NCBI GenBank assembly: GCA_030066665.1 | Contig: JASJBD010000010.1 | Location: forward strand, 1 to 56,571 | Reading direction: 5' to 3' | DNA from: Gammaproteobacteria bacterium | GTDB taxonomy: Bacteria; Pseudomonadota; Gammaproteobacteria; Steroidobacterales; GCA-2729495 | DNA length: 56,571 nt | Shown: in pieces, positions 30,540-38,793 of the stretch | Numbering within the stretch: the stretch's first letter is position 1 | Layout: every line of letters begins with the position of its first letter | The notes under the pieces: generated by a model | Told to the model about the DNA's origin: nothing | The model's input: only the letters and a program-made list of their open reading frames with translations | Databases searched by the model: none | Made by a program: the position numbers and the translations under genes

Positions 30540-32030
30540 TTACTGGAACGTGGCGGCGGCGAGGTCCGTCAGGTTTTCCGGATTCGGCACGATCCGCACG
30601 TCGATGCGCCGGTTCTTGGCGCGCCCTTGCGGCGTTTCGTTGTTTGCCACCGGACGCGTCTCACCGTAGCCGATCGCATTGACGCGTTCATCGCCGAGGT
30701 TCATCTGCACCATCAGGTACTGGCGTACCGATTCCGCCCGCTGCTCGGAGAGCGTCAGATTGGATTCGTCGGCACCGTGTGAATCCGTATGGCCTTCGAT
30801 GATGACCGCACTATCGTCGAATACCCGGATCGCGTCCTGTACCTTCGTCAACAGCTGAAAATTGGCCGCGTCGATGTCTGCGCTGCCGGACGCGAAGCTG
30901 AGGCCAACCAGGCGAATATAGATCTCATTGGAGTCCCGGAACACCTCCGCCTCGGCACGATCGAAAGTGCTCTCGATCTGTTTCACTTTCTGGCGTAGCT
31001 GTTCCTGAGCGGCAAGCCGCTGCTGCAGGAACTCCTGTTCGCTGGCGGCACCACCGAGCTCCTCGGTCAGTCGGCTGATTTCGTCATTGAGCGTGAAGAT
31101 CTCGGCATCGCGATCGGCGACTACCTGGCCCAATTCCTGCGCCGCCGCGCGCTGATCCTCAATGTACTCAATCACGGCCTGGGTCGGGCCCGCAAAGCCT
31201 TCGTGGAATTCCGCATTCATGTCGGCCGCGGCCGCCACCTGCTGCAATGGCTGTTCCCACTCCAGAATCATCGATTCCGTGGTGCGATTCTTCATCTTGG
31301 CCTCTTTCAGGTAGTTGGCCAGATAGATCGCATGACGTGCTTCATACTTGGCTTCCCGCGCCAGACTGCGCGGCAGGTCCGTGTCGTAGCGGTTTTCGGT
31401 CAATTCGACCTCCGCACGCGCCAGCAGATTCTTCGCTTTCGCCAGGGTCTCCGGTGCATAGCGCCTGGCGCTCTGCTTCTCGGCCTGCGCGATCAGCATA
31501 CCGGTCTCAGCCAGGTAGATTGTCTTGATTGCGGTTAACTCGGCGTCGCGGAAAATCTTCGTGGCCGACTCGGCCTGCCGCATCGCTGTCGAACCGCGGC
31601 CATCTTCCAGCTGCGCAATCGCGTCACGGTAATAGGTCTCGGCGCGTTTCCAGTCGCGCGCGGAGTACTGATCGGCATCGACCTGTTTCGCATCGACCCG
31701 GGCCTTCAACATGGTACCCAGGCGCTGCTGCGCGATTTCCGCGATCATCTGCGACTGTTCAAACCCCTTGATGGATTTGTCGAGATCGCGCTGGACGCTA
31801 TCCAACGCGCGGGCCTCGCTGAACTTCTTCTCAGCACTGCGATACGCGCGCGCGGCCCGGGCATAGGTGTCCGGCGCGAGATTCACGGCATCCAGTTCGT
31901 TCGCATCGTCACGGGCCGCGGTGGCATCTGCGAACAAGCGCTCCTTGATGTCCATCGAAACCGCCGCGCCACTCATCAGCAACAGCAGAATCGCGAGACC
32001 GGAAAGCAGCGAAAACGAGCGGAAATTCAT
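30540..32030 (-). CDS. OmpA-family protein with DUF4398-like N-terminal region
   Basis: The 496-residue protein has a signal or anchor (LLSGLAILLLLMSGAAVSM). A long helical DUF4398-like and coiled-coil region follows (about residues 30-380). It ends in an OmpA C-terminal peptidoglycan-binding domain with the pattern FDDSAVIIEGHTDSHGADESNLTLSEQRAESVRQYL, then GYGETRPVANN and RAKNRRIDVRI. The domain holds diaminopimelate of peptidoglycan. ATG 32030 is chosen because GGAGGT precedes it. It would stabilise the envelope from the periplasm or inner membrane. Confidence 0.88.
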   Translation of the reverse strand: MNFRSFSLLSGLAILLLLMSGAAVSMDIKERLFADATAARDDANELDAVNLAPDTYARAARAYRSAEKKFSEARALDSVQRDLDKSIKGFEQSQMIAEIAQQRLGTMLKARVDAKQVDADQYSARDWKRAETYYRDAIAQLEDGRGSTAMRQAESATKIFRDAELTAIKTIYLAETGMLIAQAEKQSARRYAPETLAKAKNLLARAEVELTENRYDTDLPRSLAREAKYEARHAIYLANYLKEAKMKNRTTESMILEWEQPLQQVAAAADMNAEFHEGFAGPTQAVIEYIEDQRAAAQELGQVVADRDAEIFTLNDEISRLTEELGGAASEQEFLQQRLAAQEQLRQKVKQIESTFDRAEAEVFRDSNEIYIRLVGLSFASGSADIDAANFQLLTKVQDAIRVFDDSAVIIEGHTDSHGADESNLTLSEQRAESVRQYLMVQMNLGDERVNAIGYGETRPVANNETPQGRAKNRRIDVRIVPNPENLTDLAAATFQ

Positions 32031-32230
32031 GTCGACCTCCGTGTCGAACACCATTGGTTACAGGCAGGTTGCAATGGTAATGAGCCCGGCCCGCCCGGAT
32101 TCGGCACTGGTTCACATTTTGTTAAGTGGGACAGTCGCTTAGAGGGGCCGGGGCCGCAGCGGATCCGATTGTCCCTGGTGGGCGAAATGCTTGGTGTAGG
32201 GGCGCGGTGCGCGTCCGCAGGAATGCATCT

Positions 32231-32830
32231 ATGCAACCCACCCGACGGAAACTGCTTGTTATGGCTGGATTGGCACCCTTTTACTCGCTCGCTTCCGCTG
32301 CGGGGCAGCGTGAAACGACCGCGACAGAGCGGCTCGTTCTCAGTGACTTCACCGGGGAAGAGCCCTTCACCATCGACGGGGCCCGATGGCGCGGCTTCAC
32401 GGACCGCGTCATGGGCGGCGTATCGGACGCCAAATTCGAGCAAACCGAGGTCGCCGGCAAGCGCTGTGCGCGGATGTCCGGCCGGGTTACGCGGGATTAC
32501 GGCGGCGGATTTGCCCAGATGGCGCTCTATCTCCGACAGGGGTCCGACGTGTCCGCCTACCGCGGGATTGAACTGCTGGTGCACGGCAACGACGAGGACT
32601 ACAACGTGCATCTGCGCACGCCGGACTGCGGTTGGCACAGCCAGTCCTATCGGACGACGTTTCGCGCTGAATCAACGTGGCAGACCGTGCGTCTGCCGTG
32701 GGTGGCCTTCCGGCCGAACGACCTGCGCGCGCCGCTCGATACGACGAACCTGCGACGCATTGGGCTGCTGGGCTGGATGCGGGACTTTGAAGCCGACCTG
32801 GCGCTCGCCGAGATCGCGCTGTACGTCTGA
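32231..32830 (+). CDS. CIA30-family protein with Tat-like signal
   Basis: The 199-residue protein starts MQPTRRKLLVMAGLAPFYSLASA, an exported-protein signal containing a twin-arginine-like RRK. The CIA30 (PF08547) pattern follows: LSDFTGEEPFTIDGARWRGFTDRVMGGVSDAKFE, then YRGIELLVHGNDEDYNVHLRT and ADLALAEIALYV at the end. The family has a galactose-binding-like beta fold. Bacterial members have no proven role. ATG 32231 is preferred over an upstream frame start that lacks a ribosome site. The 200-bp gap before it contains a fragment of the 'GGGACAGTC' type. Confidence 0.78.
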   Translation: MQPTRRKLLVMAGLAPFYSLASAAGQRETTATERLVLSDFTGEEPFTIDGARWRGFTDRVMGGVSDAKFEQTEVAGKRCARMSGRVTRDYGGGFAQMALYLRQGSDVSAYRGIELLVHGNDEDYNVHLRTPDCGWHSQSYRTTFRAESTWQTVRLPWVAFRPNDLRAPLDTTNLRRIGLLGWMRDFEADLALAEIALYV

Positions 32831-32890
32831 CAAGTTCGAGTTGGGGACAGTCCGAAAGCAGAATGCCCTCAATCGTTACAGCGTCACTGG

Positions 32891-33856
32891 TTACATCATT
32901 AACAGCTGATCCCAGCTCGTCACAATCATATCGTCGATATTGCCGTCACCCTCGAGGTCGACATCGATCTCGATCTGCTGGTCGCTGACAATGCGCACGG
33001 TGATCACAGCCCCATCAGCACCGTTGATCACGAATTCGCCGCCGGTGGGTGCGCCGACACCACTCAGGTCCAGTGGCACATTGGTCGTGAATTCAACCAT
33101 CCCGGTGAAATCGGGCGATTCCAGGAAACCACTGACGGTGAACATCGCCGTGCCCATCAGTTGATCGATCGCGACCGACATCGAGTAGCCGGCCAGCGTG
33201 GCAGTGCCGGTACTATCGGTCATCACCAGCGAGCTACTGCTGATGGTGATCGACACGCTCGGCGTATTCATCGTGTCCACGATCATGTTCATATCGCCAT
33301 CGGTGGTCGACGTATCACCATTCTCGGTCGCCGAGAGGTTTGACGCCGTGACATTGACATTCATTACGAACGCCCCCAGGAACGGGTCACCGGAAAAAGA
33401 CTGCACGACCATCGAGAAGCCACCATTCATGACCACGCCGTCGCCGTTGTCACACAAGGCGAAGTCGAAATCCAAGGTGTCGCCGGACGTCATGGTCAGT
33501 GGGTCCTGGATATCCGCGGTGAATGTCTGAGTGCCAGACACCAGGCAGTTTTCCGTCTGCGGGCCGATCACCACGTTGGGATTTGCACCCACGTTGGCAT
33601 TGTTGATCGTCATCGTGCCCGTCAGTCCCCCCGCCGGTCCGGCGAGGCCACCGAGATCGGCCAGCCCGTCACTGCCGGCCGCCGCACCCAGCACCGAGCG
33701 GGTAATGATCGGCGCGTTCTGCGACGTAATCGGCGCTGTCGCCGTGAGCGTCTGTATGCCACCGACGGCCGGCGCACTGCTGCCGCCGCCACCACCACAG
33801 GCTGTCAGCAGCAACACGCTGATAGCCATACAGAAACAGCCAATCGTCCTTGACAT
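32891..33856 (-). CDS. Hypothetical glycine-linker lipoprotein, beta-rich
   Basis: The 321-residue protein has a lipobox (AISVLLLTACGGGGG, Cys about residue 20) and a Gly/Ser linker. The mature part is beta-rich with many Thr, Ser and Asp residues, only two further cysteines, and a repeated MTSGD/FDFALCDNGDG type segment. The C-terminal part has DVDLEGDGNIDDMIV, which looks like a calcium-binding EF-loop pattern. I do not recognise the family. It is a single gene with GGGAGCAGGG upstream of its start. Confidence 0.7.
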   Translation of the reverse strand: MSRTIGCFCMAISVLLLTACGGGGGSSAPAVGGIQTLTATAPITSQNAPIITRSVLGAAAGSDGLADLGGLAGPAGGLTGTMTINNANVGANPNVVIGPQTENCLVSGTQTFTADIQDPLTMTSGDTLDFDFALCDNGDGVVMNGGFSMVVQSFSGDPFLGAFVMNVNVTASNLSATENGDTSTTDGDMNMIVDTMNTPSVSITISSSSLVMTDSTGTATLAGYSMSVAIDQLMGTAMFTVSGFLESPDFTGMVEFTTNVPLDLSGVGAPTGGEFVINGADGAVITVRIVSDQQIEIDVDLEGDGNIDDMIVTSWDQLLMM

Positions 33857-33950
33857 GGCCCTGCTCCCGCGCGTGAGAAAGGATCCGGAAATGATGTGAT
33901 CGGGCGCCCGCGGCCGCCGTGACCCCGGTCACAGTTGATGGGGCGGTAAC

Positions 33951-34646
33951 TCAGTTCTGGATGAGCCGGCCGCGGAAGACCCGCGCAGCAATCGGCGCCA
34001 TACCGACCAGCGTGGCGGAGGCGCCCAGGAACATCAGGTTATCGAGATCGATAAAGATCGACATCATGAGACTGCCACCGAAGATCAACACCGCGGTCCA
34101 ACGGGGCACCAGCTCGCTCTGAAACAGTCCAATCGCGAGCACCATCAGGCCGAACAGGCTGAGACCAGTCAAAACCGTGGCCCACAGCAATGGCCCCTGC
34201 ATTTCAATCATCGCTGCAAGTGCCGTTGTCGCGGCGGTGAACTGTTCGGCCGGCACGCGCCCGATGGCCGCAAAGCCCAACCACATCGACAACATGCCGC
34301 CCATGAAAACCGCGCCGGCGATCGTCATCGCGGCACCAACTATGGCAAACCACGGCTTGCGCGGAAACAGGATGTACCCGAGCGTCAGCGCCGCGGCAAC
34401 CAGCACCGGCATGCTGAGAAAACCGAGCATGTGAGGTAAGACATAGAAGCGCTGCGTGCGCGGACGATCGGCAAGGCCCTGCATGATTTCCTGCGCTACA
34501 TAGGGATCGTGCTGCAGCTTGAGCTGCACAATTTCCGCGGGACTCTCCATGTGCAGCGCGAATACGCTCATGAACATCAGCGGAAACAGCACCAGCGACA
34601 GGCTGCCGCCAATGCGCAGCACTGAGCGGGCCGATGGCGCGGGCAT
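33951..34646 (-). CDS. Multi-pass membrane protein, last gene of the DM13 operon
   Basis: The 231-residue protein has about six hydrophobic segments, such as GGSLSLVLFPLMFMSVFAL, LGFLSMPVLVAAALTLGYI and AIVGAAMTIAGAVFMGGMLSMWLGF. No family is recognised. Its ATG shares one base with the stop of the DM13 gene (TAATG), so translation is coupled. It would sit in the inner membrane with both partners. Confidence 0.7.
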   Translation of the reverse strand: MPAPSARSVLRIGGSLSLVLFPLMFMSVFALHMESPAEIVQLKLQHDPYVAQEIMQGLADRPRTQRFYVLPHMLGFLSMPVLVAAALTLGYILFPRKPWFAIVGAAMTIAGAVFMGGMLSMWLGFAAIGRVPAEQFTAATTALAAMIEMQGPLLWATVLTGLSLFGLMVLAIGLFQSELVPRWTAVLIFGGSLMMSIFIDLDNLMFLGASATLVGMAPIAARVFRGRLIQN

Positions 34647-35116
34647 TACTGGTAACTGGCGGCCGTGATGAACTGGCCGAAGGACTCGCACCAGACGATC
34701 ACAGCATTGTAGTTGGCGGGATCGATTGAGTTCGGCACGGTCACGATGAAGTTTTCAAATGTCTTCACATCGCCGACGCGCACCATCGACGACTTCAATC
34801 GATTGAAGTCGACTTCCGTTTCGACGAACTCGGGTGACAGGTAAAGCTTGTAATCGGGTCCGGGCGCAAGGCTGCCCTCCAACGAAATCGCGTCGCGGCC
34901 AACATAGACCGTGCCCTCCCCCCAATGCAGCGCGTCACTGTCCTGCAAATCGCGACGAAATTCGCCGGTAAGCTGTGCTACGTCAGCCATCGCCTGCACC
35001 TCCACGGCGGACGGCGCTTCCGGTGCGGTCAGGATCGGCAGCAGGTAGATGCCCAGCGCAAAACCTATAAAACCGACGGCGCCATGCGTGATTAGCAGGA
35101 ACAGGAGCTTCTTCAT
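34646..35116 (-). CDS. DM13 domain exported protein
   Basis: The 156-residue protein starts with a signal/anchor (LLFLLITHGAVGFIGFALGIYLL). A DM13 domain (PF10517) follows at about residues 60-155. It reads SDALHWGEGTVYVGRDAISLEGSLAPGPDYKLYLSPEFV, then VGDVKTFENFIVTVP, and ends with the conserved VIVWCESFGQFITAASY. DM13 is a predicted electron-transfer or redox domain with a conserved Cys. ATG 35116 is chosen because it begins the signal sequence. It is 10 bp after the small membrane gene and overlaps the next gene. Confidence 0.82.
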   Translation of the reverse strand: MKKLLFLLITHGAVGFIGFALGIYLLPILTAPEAPSAVEVQAMADVAQLTGEFRRDLQDSDALHWGEGTVYVGRDAISLEGSLAPGPDYKLYLSPEFVETEVDFNRLKSSMVRVGDVKTFENFIVTVPNSIDPANYNAVIVWCESFGQFITAASYQ

Positions 35117-35126
35117 TTTGTAACTC

Positions 35127-35450
35127 TCAGCTGGCGAGCGCGATAAACGCACCCTGCACGACAAGATTAAAGACAACGACAGCTGCAGTATAGCCAGCGG
35201 CCCGTTTACCCGGTAAGCCCATGATCTTGGCGAGGCTGAGATAGGTCGCACCGATCAGCACGAGGAACCCCAGCCAGGCGCCCGCCGCACCCAGGCCAAG
35301 GACCCCGGCGCCGATACTCGTGAGAAAGGACGCGATCACGGGCACAACGACAGCGACCGCGACCAGGAAGGCATCGATGTCCCGATGCTTGCGTTCGAAC
35401 AACCAAATAACACCGTACAGGAAGATAAACGTCAGCAATGCACCAAACAT
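35127..35450 (-). CDS. Small multi-pass membrane protein upstream of DM13 gene
   Basis: The 107-residue protein has about four hydrophobic segments (LLTFIFLYGVIWLF, FLVAVAVVVPVIASFL, GLGAAGAWLGFLVLIGATYL, AAVVVFNLVVQGAFIAL) and few polar residues. No family is recognised. It is followed after 10 bp by the DM13 gene and then the second membrane protein, so it is probably the first gene of a three-gene operon. It lies 15 bp after the cyclase-family gene stop. Confidence 0.65.
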   Translation of the reverse strand: MFGALLTFIFLYGVIWLFERKHRDIDAFLVAVAVVVPVIASFLTSIGAGVLGLGAAGAWLGFLVLIGATYLSLAKIMGLPGKRAAGYTAAVVVFNLVVQGAFIALAS

Positions 35451-35465
35451 GACTTACCCCCACGA

Positions 35466-36554
35466 TCAAGGCGCACCGATTGCGATCGGCCGCACTGGTG
35501 ATCCGGTCCCACCTTCGACCAATAGCGGCAGAATGATCGTGCAGGACAACCAGACCTGGTCGTCGACCATTGTGCGCAGATTGGCGTTTTGAATGTTATG
35601 AATGCCAGCCTGTGACAGATTGTGATAGTGGACCGGCGTGTAGATTTCGGGCGGACCCTCCGTTTTAGGCCCACCCGTGAACTGACCGATGTTGACGGCG
35701 TCGGTGAACGGATTGTCGAGGGCCACCAGTACGATACCCCGCTCTTCCAGATACAGCGCCGACTCGTACGACAGGCCCGGTCCACCCTGGTAGTAGATGT
35801 CATCATTCCAATAGTCGCTCCAGCCGGTATAGACATAGACGACATCGCCGGGCAGGATGCCGCGCCAGCTCAGACCCTGTCGTTCAAGCATCGTGTTCAG
35901 GTGTTCCGGCTCGATCTTGGTACCCGCCGGCAACGGTTCACCATCACCCAGATAGCTGCGTGCGTCGAGCAAGACCGCTGACGTCACGATCGGCGGCACC
36001 TTGTCGATACCGAGCTTCAGCAGCGGTGACTCTGGCGTGGGTTTGACTGCGCTTTGCGTGAAACCGCCGTAGTAGGTCACCGTGTCTACAGGGAATTCGG
36101 CTTCCCCATCCCAAGGCTCCGACAGCGCGCCCCAGTGGCCAAACGCGTCCATCTGCGTGCCCTGTGCGCCAGGTTCCCCATTGACGAGTTCGCCCGGGTG
36201 CCAAGCATCGAGGTAACCGGGTACTCCCGCGGTCGCGCGCCATTTGAAAGTCAGTGGCGGGCTCCAAGGCGATTGCGGCATGTCATTGGAGCGGACGTGC
36301 GAGAGTTCGTACACCTTCGCATCCGACTGCGTCAGGTGATGCGCACAGCGCAACCAGGTACCGGCCCCGATCGCATTCGCCATGCCGCGCTCGTCCCCGT
36401 GCGACCACGGCGGTCGCGGAATCAGGTTAGCGGCGGCGCTGATAACGGCCTCATGTTGGGCCCGCCCGCCGGGTACATTGGCGTCGTCTGAGGGAGCACA
36501 GCTGACCATGATCACCGCCAGGATCGTTGCCGAAGCGCGAGACTTCACAACCAT
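35466..36554 (-). CDS. Cyclase-family (kynurenine formamidase-like) lipoprotein
   Basis: The 362-residue protein has a lipobox-like signal (ATILAVIMVSCAPS, Cys about residue 19). A cyclase-family (PF04199) metal-dependent hydrolase domain follows. The metal-site region reads GAQGTQMDAFGHWGALS near residue 125, and a later Asp/His-rich region is VYTGWSDYWNDDIYY. It also has VLLDARSYLG and HYHNLSQAGIHNIQNANLRTMVDDQVWLS. The family contains kynurenine formamidase and several uncharacterised amide or lactone hydrolases. GGGAGC lies 6 bp before ATG 36554. An exported member is less usual. Confidence 0.82.
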   Translation of the reverse strand: MVVKSRASATILAVIMVSCAPSDDANVPGGRAQHEAVISAAANLIPRPPWSHGDERGMANAIGAGTWLRCAHHLTQSDAKVYELSHVRSNDMPQSPWSPPLTFKWRATAGVPGYLDAWHPGELVNGEPGAQGTQMDAFGHWGALSEPWDGEAEFPVDTVTYYGGFTQSAVKPTPESPLLKLGIDKVPPIVTSAVLLDARSYLGDGEPLPAGTKIEPEHLNTMLERQGLSWRGILPGDVVYVYTGWSDYWNDDIYYQGGPGLSYESALYLEERGIVLVALDNPFTDAVNIGQFTGGPKTEGPPEIYTPVHYHNLSQAGIHNIQNANLRTMVDDQVWLSCTIILPLLVEGGTGSPVRPIAIGAP

Positions 36555-36773
36555 GGTTGCTCCCAAAACTAGTGAATTCATATCGGGCCATGAAATCGGG
36601 TGCAACACATACCGATATCTGGAACCAAACGATGAACATAAGCCAGACATCGCTTCACCTAGTGGATTGCGTGGTTGCGCAAAACCAGGTCGTTAACAGA
36701 CATTGCTATTGTTGCTGGGAGAAGAATCCGGCGATCTATCGCCGGGAAGAACAAGCACTAAGGGGATCCAGAT

Positions 36774-37592
36774 ATGAAATCCGTTCGTAAGCAGCTTATT
36801 GGTGCGGTCGTTGCATGGGTCGCGGTGCTACCTTCTGCGGCGGCGTACGGTATTGAAATTCTTGCGCCGATTAATCCCGATTCCATTAGTTTGCGCGGCT
36901 TCAACGAGAATAACGATCTAGTCTTCGAGCAAGTTGCCACGGCAGGTTTTACATTGGGTATCAGCTTCCGGGGGGTCTTTGACGGCAGCGCTGCCGCTCA
37001 GATCACGGGTGACGCACAAAACTATCAGGCTTTCGGAATCTCCAATGGGCTGACGGAAGCGGCCGCGGATTTGACCGTGGGCCTGGATACGCCCAGTTTT
37101 TCCGGCTTCACAACGTCTAATGTTGCAATTATCGTCAATGAGGTCATGCCGGGCACATTTAACAGTCAGTTGACGGGAGGCTTTCAGTTCGACGTCACCA
37201 CGGCTACTGTCGAAATCCTGGGCAGAGAATTCCGGCCCAGCAGCGGAGCCTTCGAGTTCAATTCAACGTTCGCGGACCCCGATTCATCAATCTACGAGCG
37301 AGTCTCGGAGGATGCACAGATTGCGATCGATGAAGCGTCTCGTGAATTGTACGAAACATTCAACAGCGTCAATCCGGGTTTTGTAACGTTTAATCTGTCG
37401 CTGGTCGGTCCCGGTCCTTCTGCAGGTCTCGTCGCTCAAACAAACAATGCGACGTTGCCCGGCGACGTGGTACAGCTCCTTCTCATTGGCGCACCTTCCA
37501 GCGTTACTATCGTCCCGGTCCCGGCAGTCATCTGGCTGTTTGGCTCCGGACTATTGAGCCTGCTCGCCTTCCGGCGCCGGGTTCGGGTCTAA
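36774..37592 (+). CDS. PEP-CTERM-like exported protein with VPVPAVIWLF tail
   Basis: The 272-residue protein has a signal peptide (LIGAVVAWVAVLPSAAAYG), a beta-rich unrecognised mature part, and a sorting tail. The tail is VPVPAVIWLFGSGLLSLLAF followed by RRRVRV. An AAGGGGA site precedes the ATG. It has a lower GC content than its neighbours, as does the 219-bp divergent gap upstream of it. Together these suggest transfer. It overlaps by 4 bp the end of the convergent reductive-dehalogenase-like gene. Confidence 0.8.
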   Translation: MKSVRKQLIGAVVAWVAVLPSAAAYGIEILAPINPDSISLRGFNENNDLVFEQVATAGFTLGISFRGVFDGSAAAQITGDAQNYQAFGISNGLTEAAADLTVGLDTPSFSGFTTSNVAIIVNEVMPGTFNSQLTGGFQFDVTTATVEILGREFRPSSGAFEFNSTFADPDSSIYERVSEDAQIAIDEASRELYETFNSVNPGFVTFNLSLVGPGPSAGLVAQTNNATLPGDVVQLLLIGAPSSVTIVPVPAVIWLFGSGLLSLLAFRRRVRV

Positions 37593-38560
37593 CTGGAACG
37601 CTTCGCCAATAATTTTTCTGAGAGGCGCGGACCGCGTCCGGGCTCAGACCACGGACAGACCTCGATACAGATGCCGCAGCCTTCGGTCATGCTGAAGTAC
37701 GGGATGCATCTGTCGAAGTCGACGTACCACTTCTCCACGCCGCGCACGAGTTGCTTCGTATCGAGAATCGCGTCGGGTGGACAATCCTTCGTGCAGCGCT
37801 GACAGTTCAGGCACAGATCGTCGACGCCGATGTCGACCGGTGCATCCAGTGCCAGCGGCAGATCGGTCATCACTGCCGCAAGCCTGAAGTTGGACCCGAA
37901 TTTCTTGCTGATCATCGAGCCGTGTTTGCCGAGCTGTCCGAGACCCGCTTTCAACGCCATCGGGATTTGCAACACGTCTTCGCCATCCGCGTAGGCCTGC
38001 GCCGGCCAGCCGAGGGAGCGAATCCACGCCGCCAGTTCGATCGCGATGCGGCCAGCGCGACGATAGGTGCGCATGACTTCGACCGCCGCCCGCTGCTGCG
38101 GCACATGCAGCATTTCCTCGCGGTCCATGGGAATGCCAAGCGAAATCGCGTAGCGATACGGCGGCGCCGGGTAACCGTCATACAGTGCGTCGTCGTCGAT
38201 CACACTCACGCCAGCGAGACCGGCGCCCAGCTCGAGCGCCTTGGCCTTGACCTGCTCGGACATGACCGCGGGATCGTCAACCGTTACCTGTGTGTCTGCG
38301 ACCGGACCGGCATAACCGCGTCGCTGCCACAGCGTCCGGACCACCTGCCACATACAGGCCGGTGACGCGACCAGGTTGAAGAAATTGTCGAGCGCTTCCC
38401 AAGCCAGTGGCTGGCGGCCCCCGCCACGGCCGGTGGAATGAAATACCGGCGTCGCGCGCTTGCGTGCCGGGTCATTCAGTCCATTGATCTCATTACCTGA
38501 GCGCGGCTGCTCCCGATATTGAAAGGGATAGACCGGCGGGGGCGGATTGTCCGGACGCAT
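37589..38560 (-). CDS. Reductive dehalogenase/QueG-like 4Fe-4S protein
   Basis: The 323-residue protein carries a cobalamin-reductase-type fold with two [4Fe-4S] sites near its C-terminus: CLNCQRCTKDCP and CGICIEVCPW. The upstream part reads YRYAISLGIPMDREEM, then RRAGRIAIELAAWIRSLGWPAQAYAD, then ALKAGLGQLGKHGSMIS and AAVMTDLPLALDAPVDIGVDDLC, which matches the reductive-dehalogenase catalytic domain better than epoxyqueuosine reductase. There is no Tat signal, so it is cytoplasmic, and no C-terminal HEAT repeats. ATG 38560 lies 2 bp after a small membrane gene. Confidence 0.78.
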   Translation of the reverse strand: MRPDNPPPPVYPFQYREQPRSGNEINGLNDPARKRATPVFHSTGRGGGRQPLAWEALDNFFNLVASPACMWQVVRTLWQRRGYAGPVADTQVTVDDPAVMSEQVKAKALELGAGLAGVSVIDDDALYDGYPAPPYRYAISLGIPMDREEMLHVPQQRAAVEVMRTYRRAGRIAIELAAWIRSLGWPAQAYADGEDVLQIPMALKAGLGQLGKHGSMISKKFGSNFRLAAVMTDLPLALDAPVDIGVDDLCLNCQRCTKDCPPDAILDTKQLVRGVEKWYVDFDRCIPYFSMTEGCGICIEVCPWSEPGRGPRLSEKLLAKRSS

Positions 38561-38562
38561 GC

Positions 38563-38781
38563 TCAGTCCTGGTGCTTGCCCAGCAACTCGCCGCCGGCGA
38601 GTGCATCGACTTCGAATGGTTTCCCGTCGCCGGCTGCTTTCTTGCAGGCGTTGCGCACGCGGCCACCGACCGTGAACCAGGTCCACAGCAGGAAGCCGAT
38701 GTAGGCCAACAGCCGCAGGTTGCGGGTGAAACGCCGCCACGGGTTACGGGTCGTCAAATAGAATTGCTCGCCGAAACTCAT
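38563..38781 (-). CDS. Mini membrane protein between decarboxylase and RdhA-like genes
   Basis: The 72-residue protein has a basic N-terminal part (RNPWRRFTRNLR), one hydrophobic segment (LLAYIGFLLWTWFTVGG) and a polar Lys/Asp-rich tail. It starts 12 bp after the decarboxylase stop and ends 2 bp before the RdhA-like start, so it is very likely a real gene in that operon. Known RdhB anchors are about 90 residues with three membrane segments, so this is not a classical RdhB. It might still tether the RdhA-like protein to the membrane, which is inference. A GTG start at 38787 is also possible. Confidence 0.6.
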   Translation of the reverse strand: MSFGEQFYLTTRNPWRRFTRNLRLLAYIGFLLWTWFTVGGRVRNACKKAAGDGKPFEVDALAGGELLGKHQD

Positions 38782-38793
38782 CGTCACGCCAAC

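Noticed and set aside
37589..38560. Housekeeping epoxyqueuosine reductase (QueG)
   Set aside because: It lacks the C-terminal HEAT-like repeats and the usual length. The TDLPL-D-P-D-G segment and the Cys layout fit the reductive-dehalogenase-like group better.
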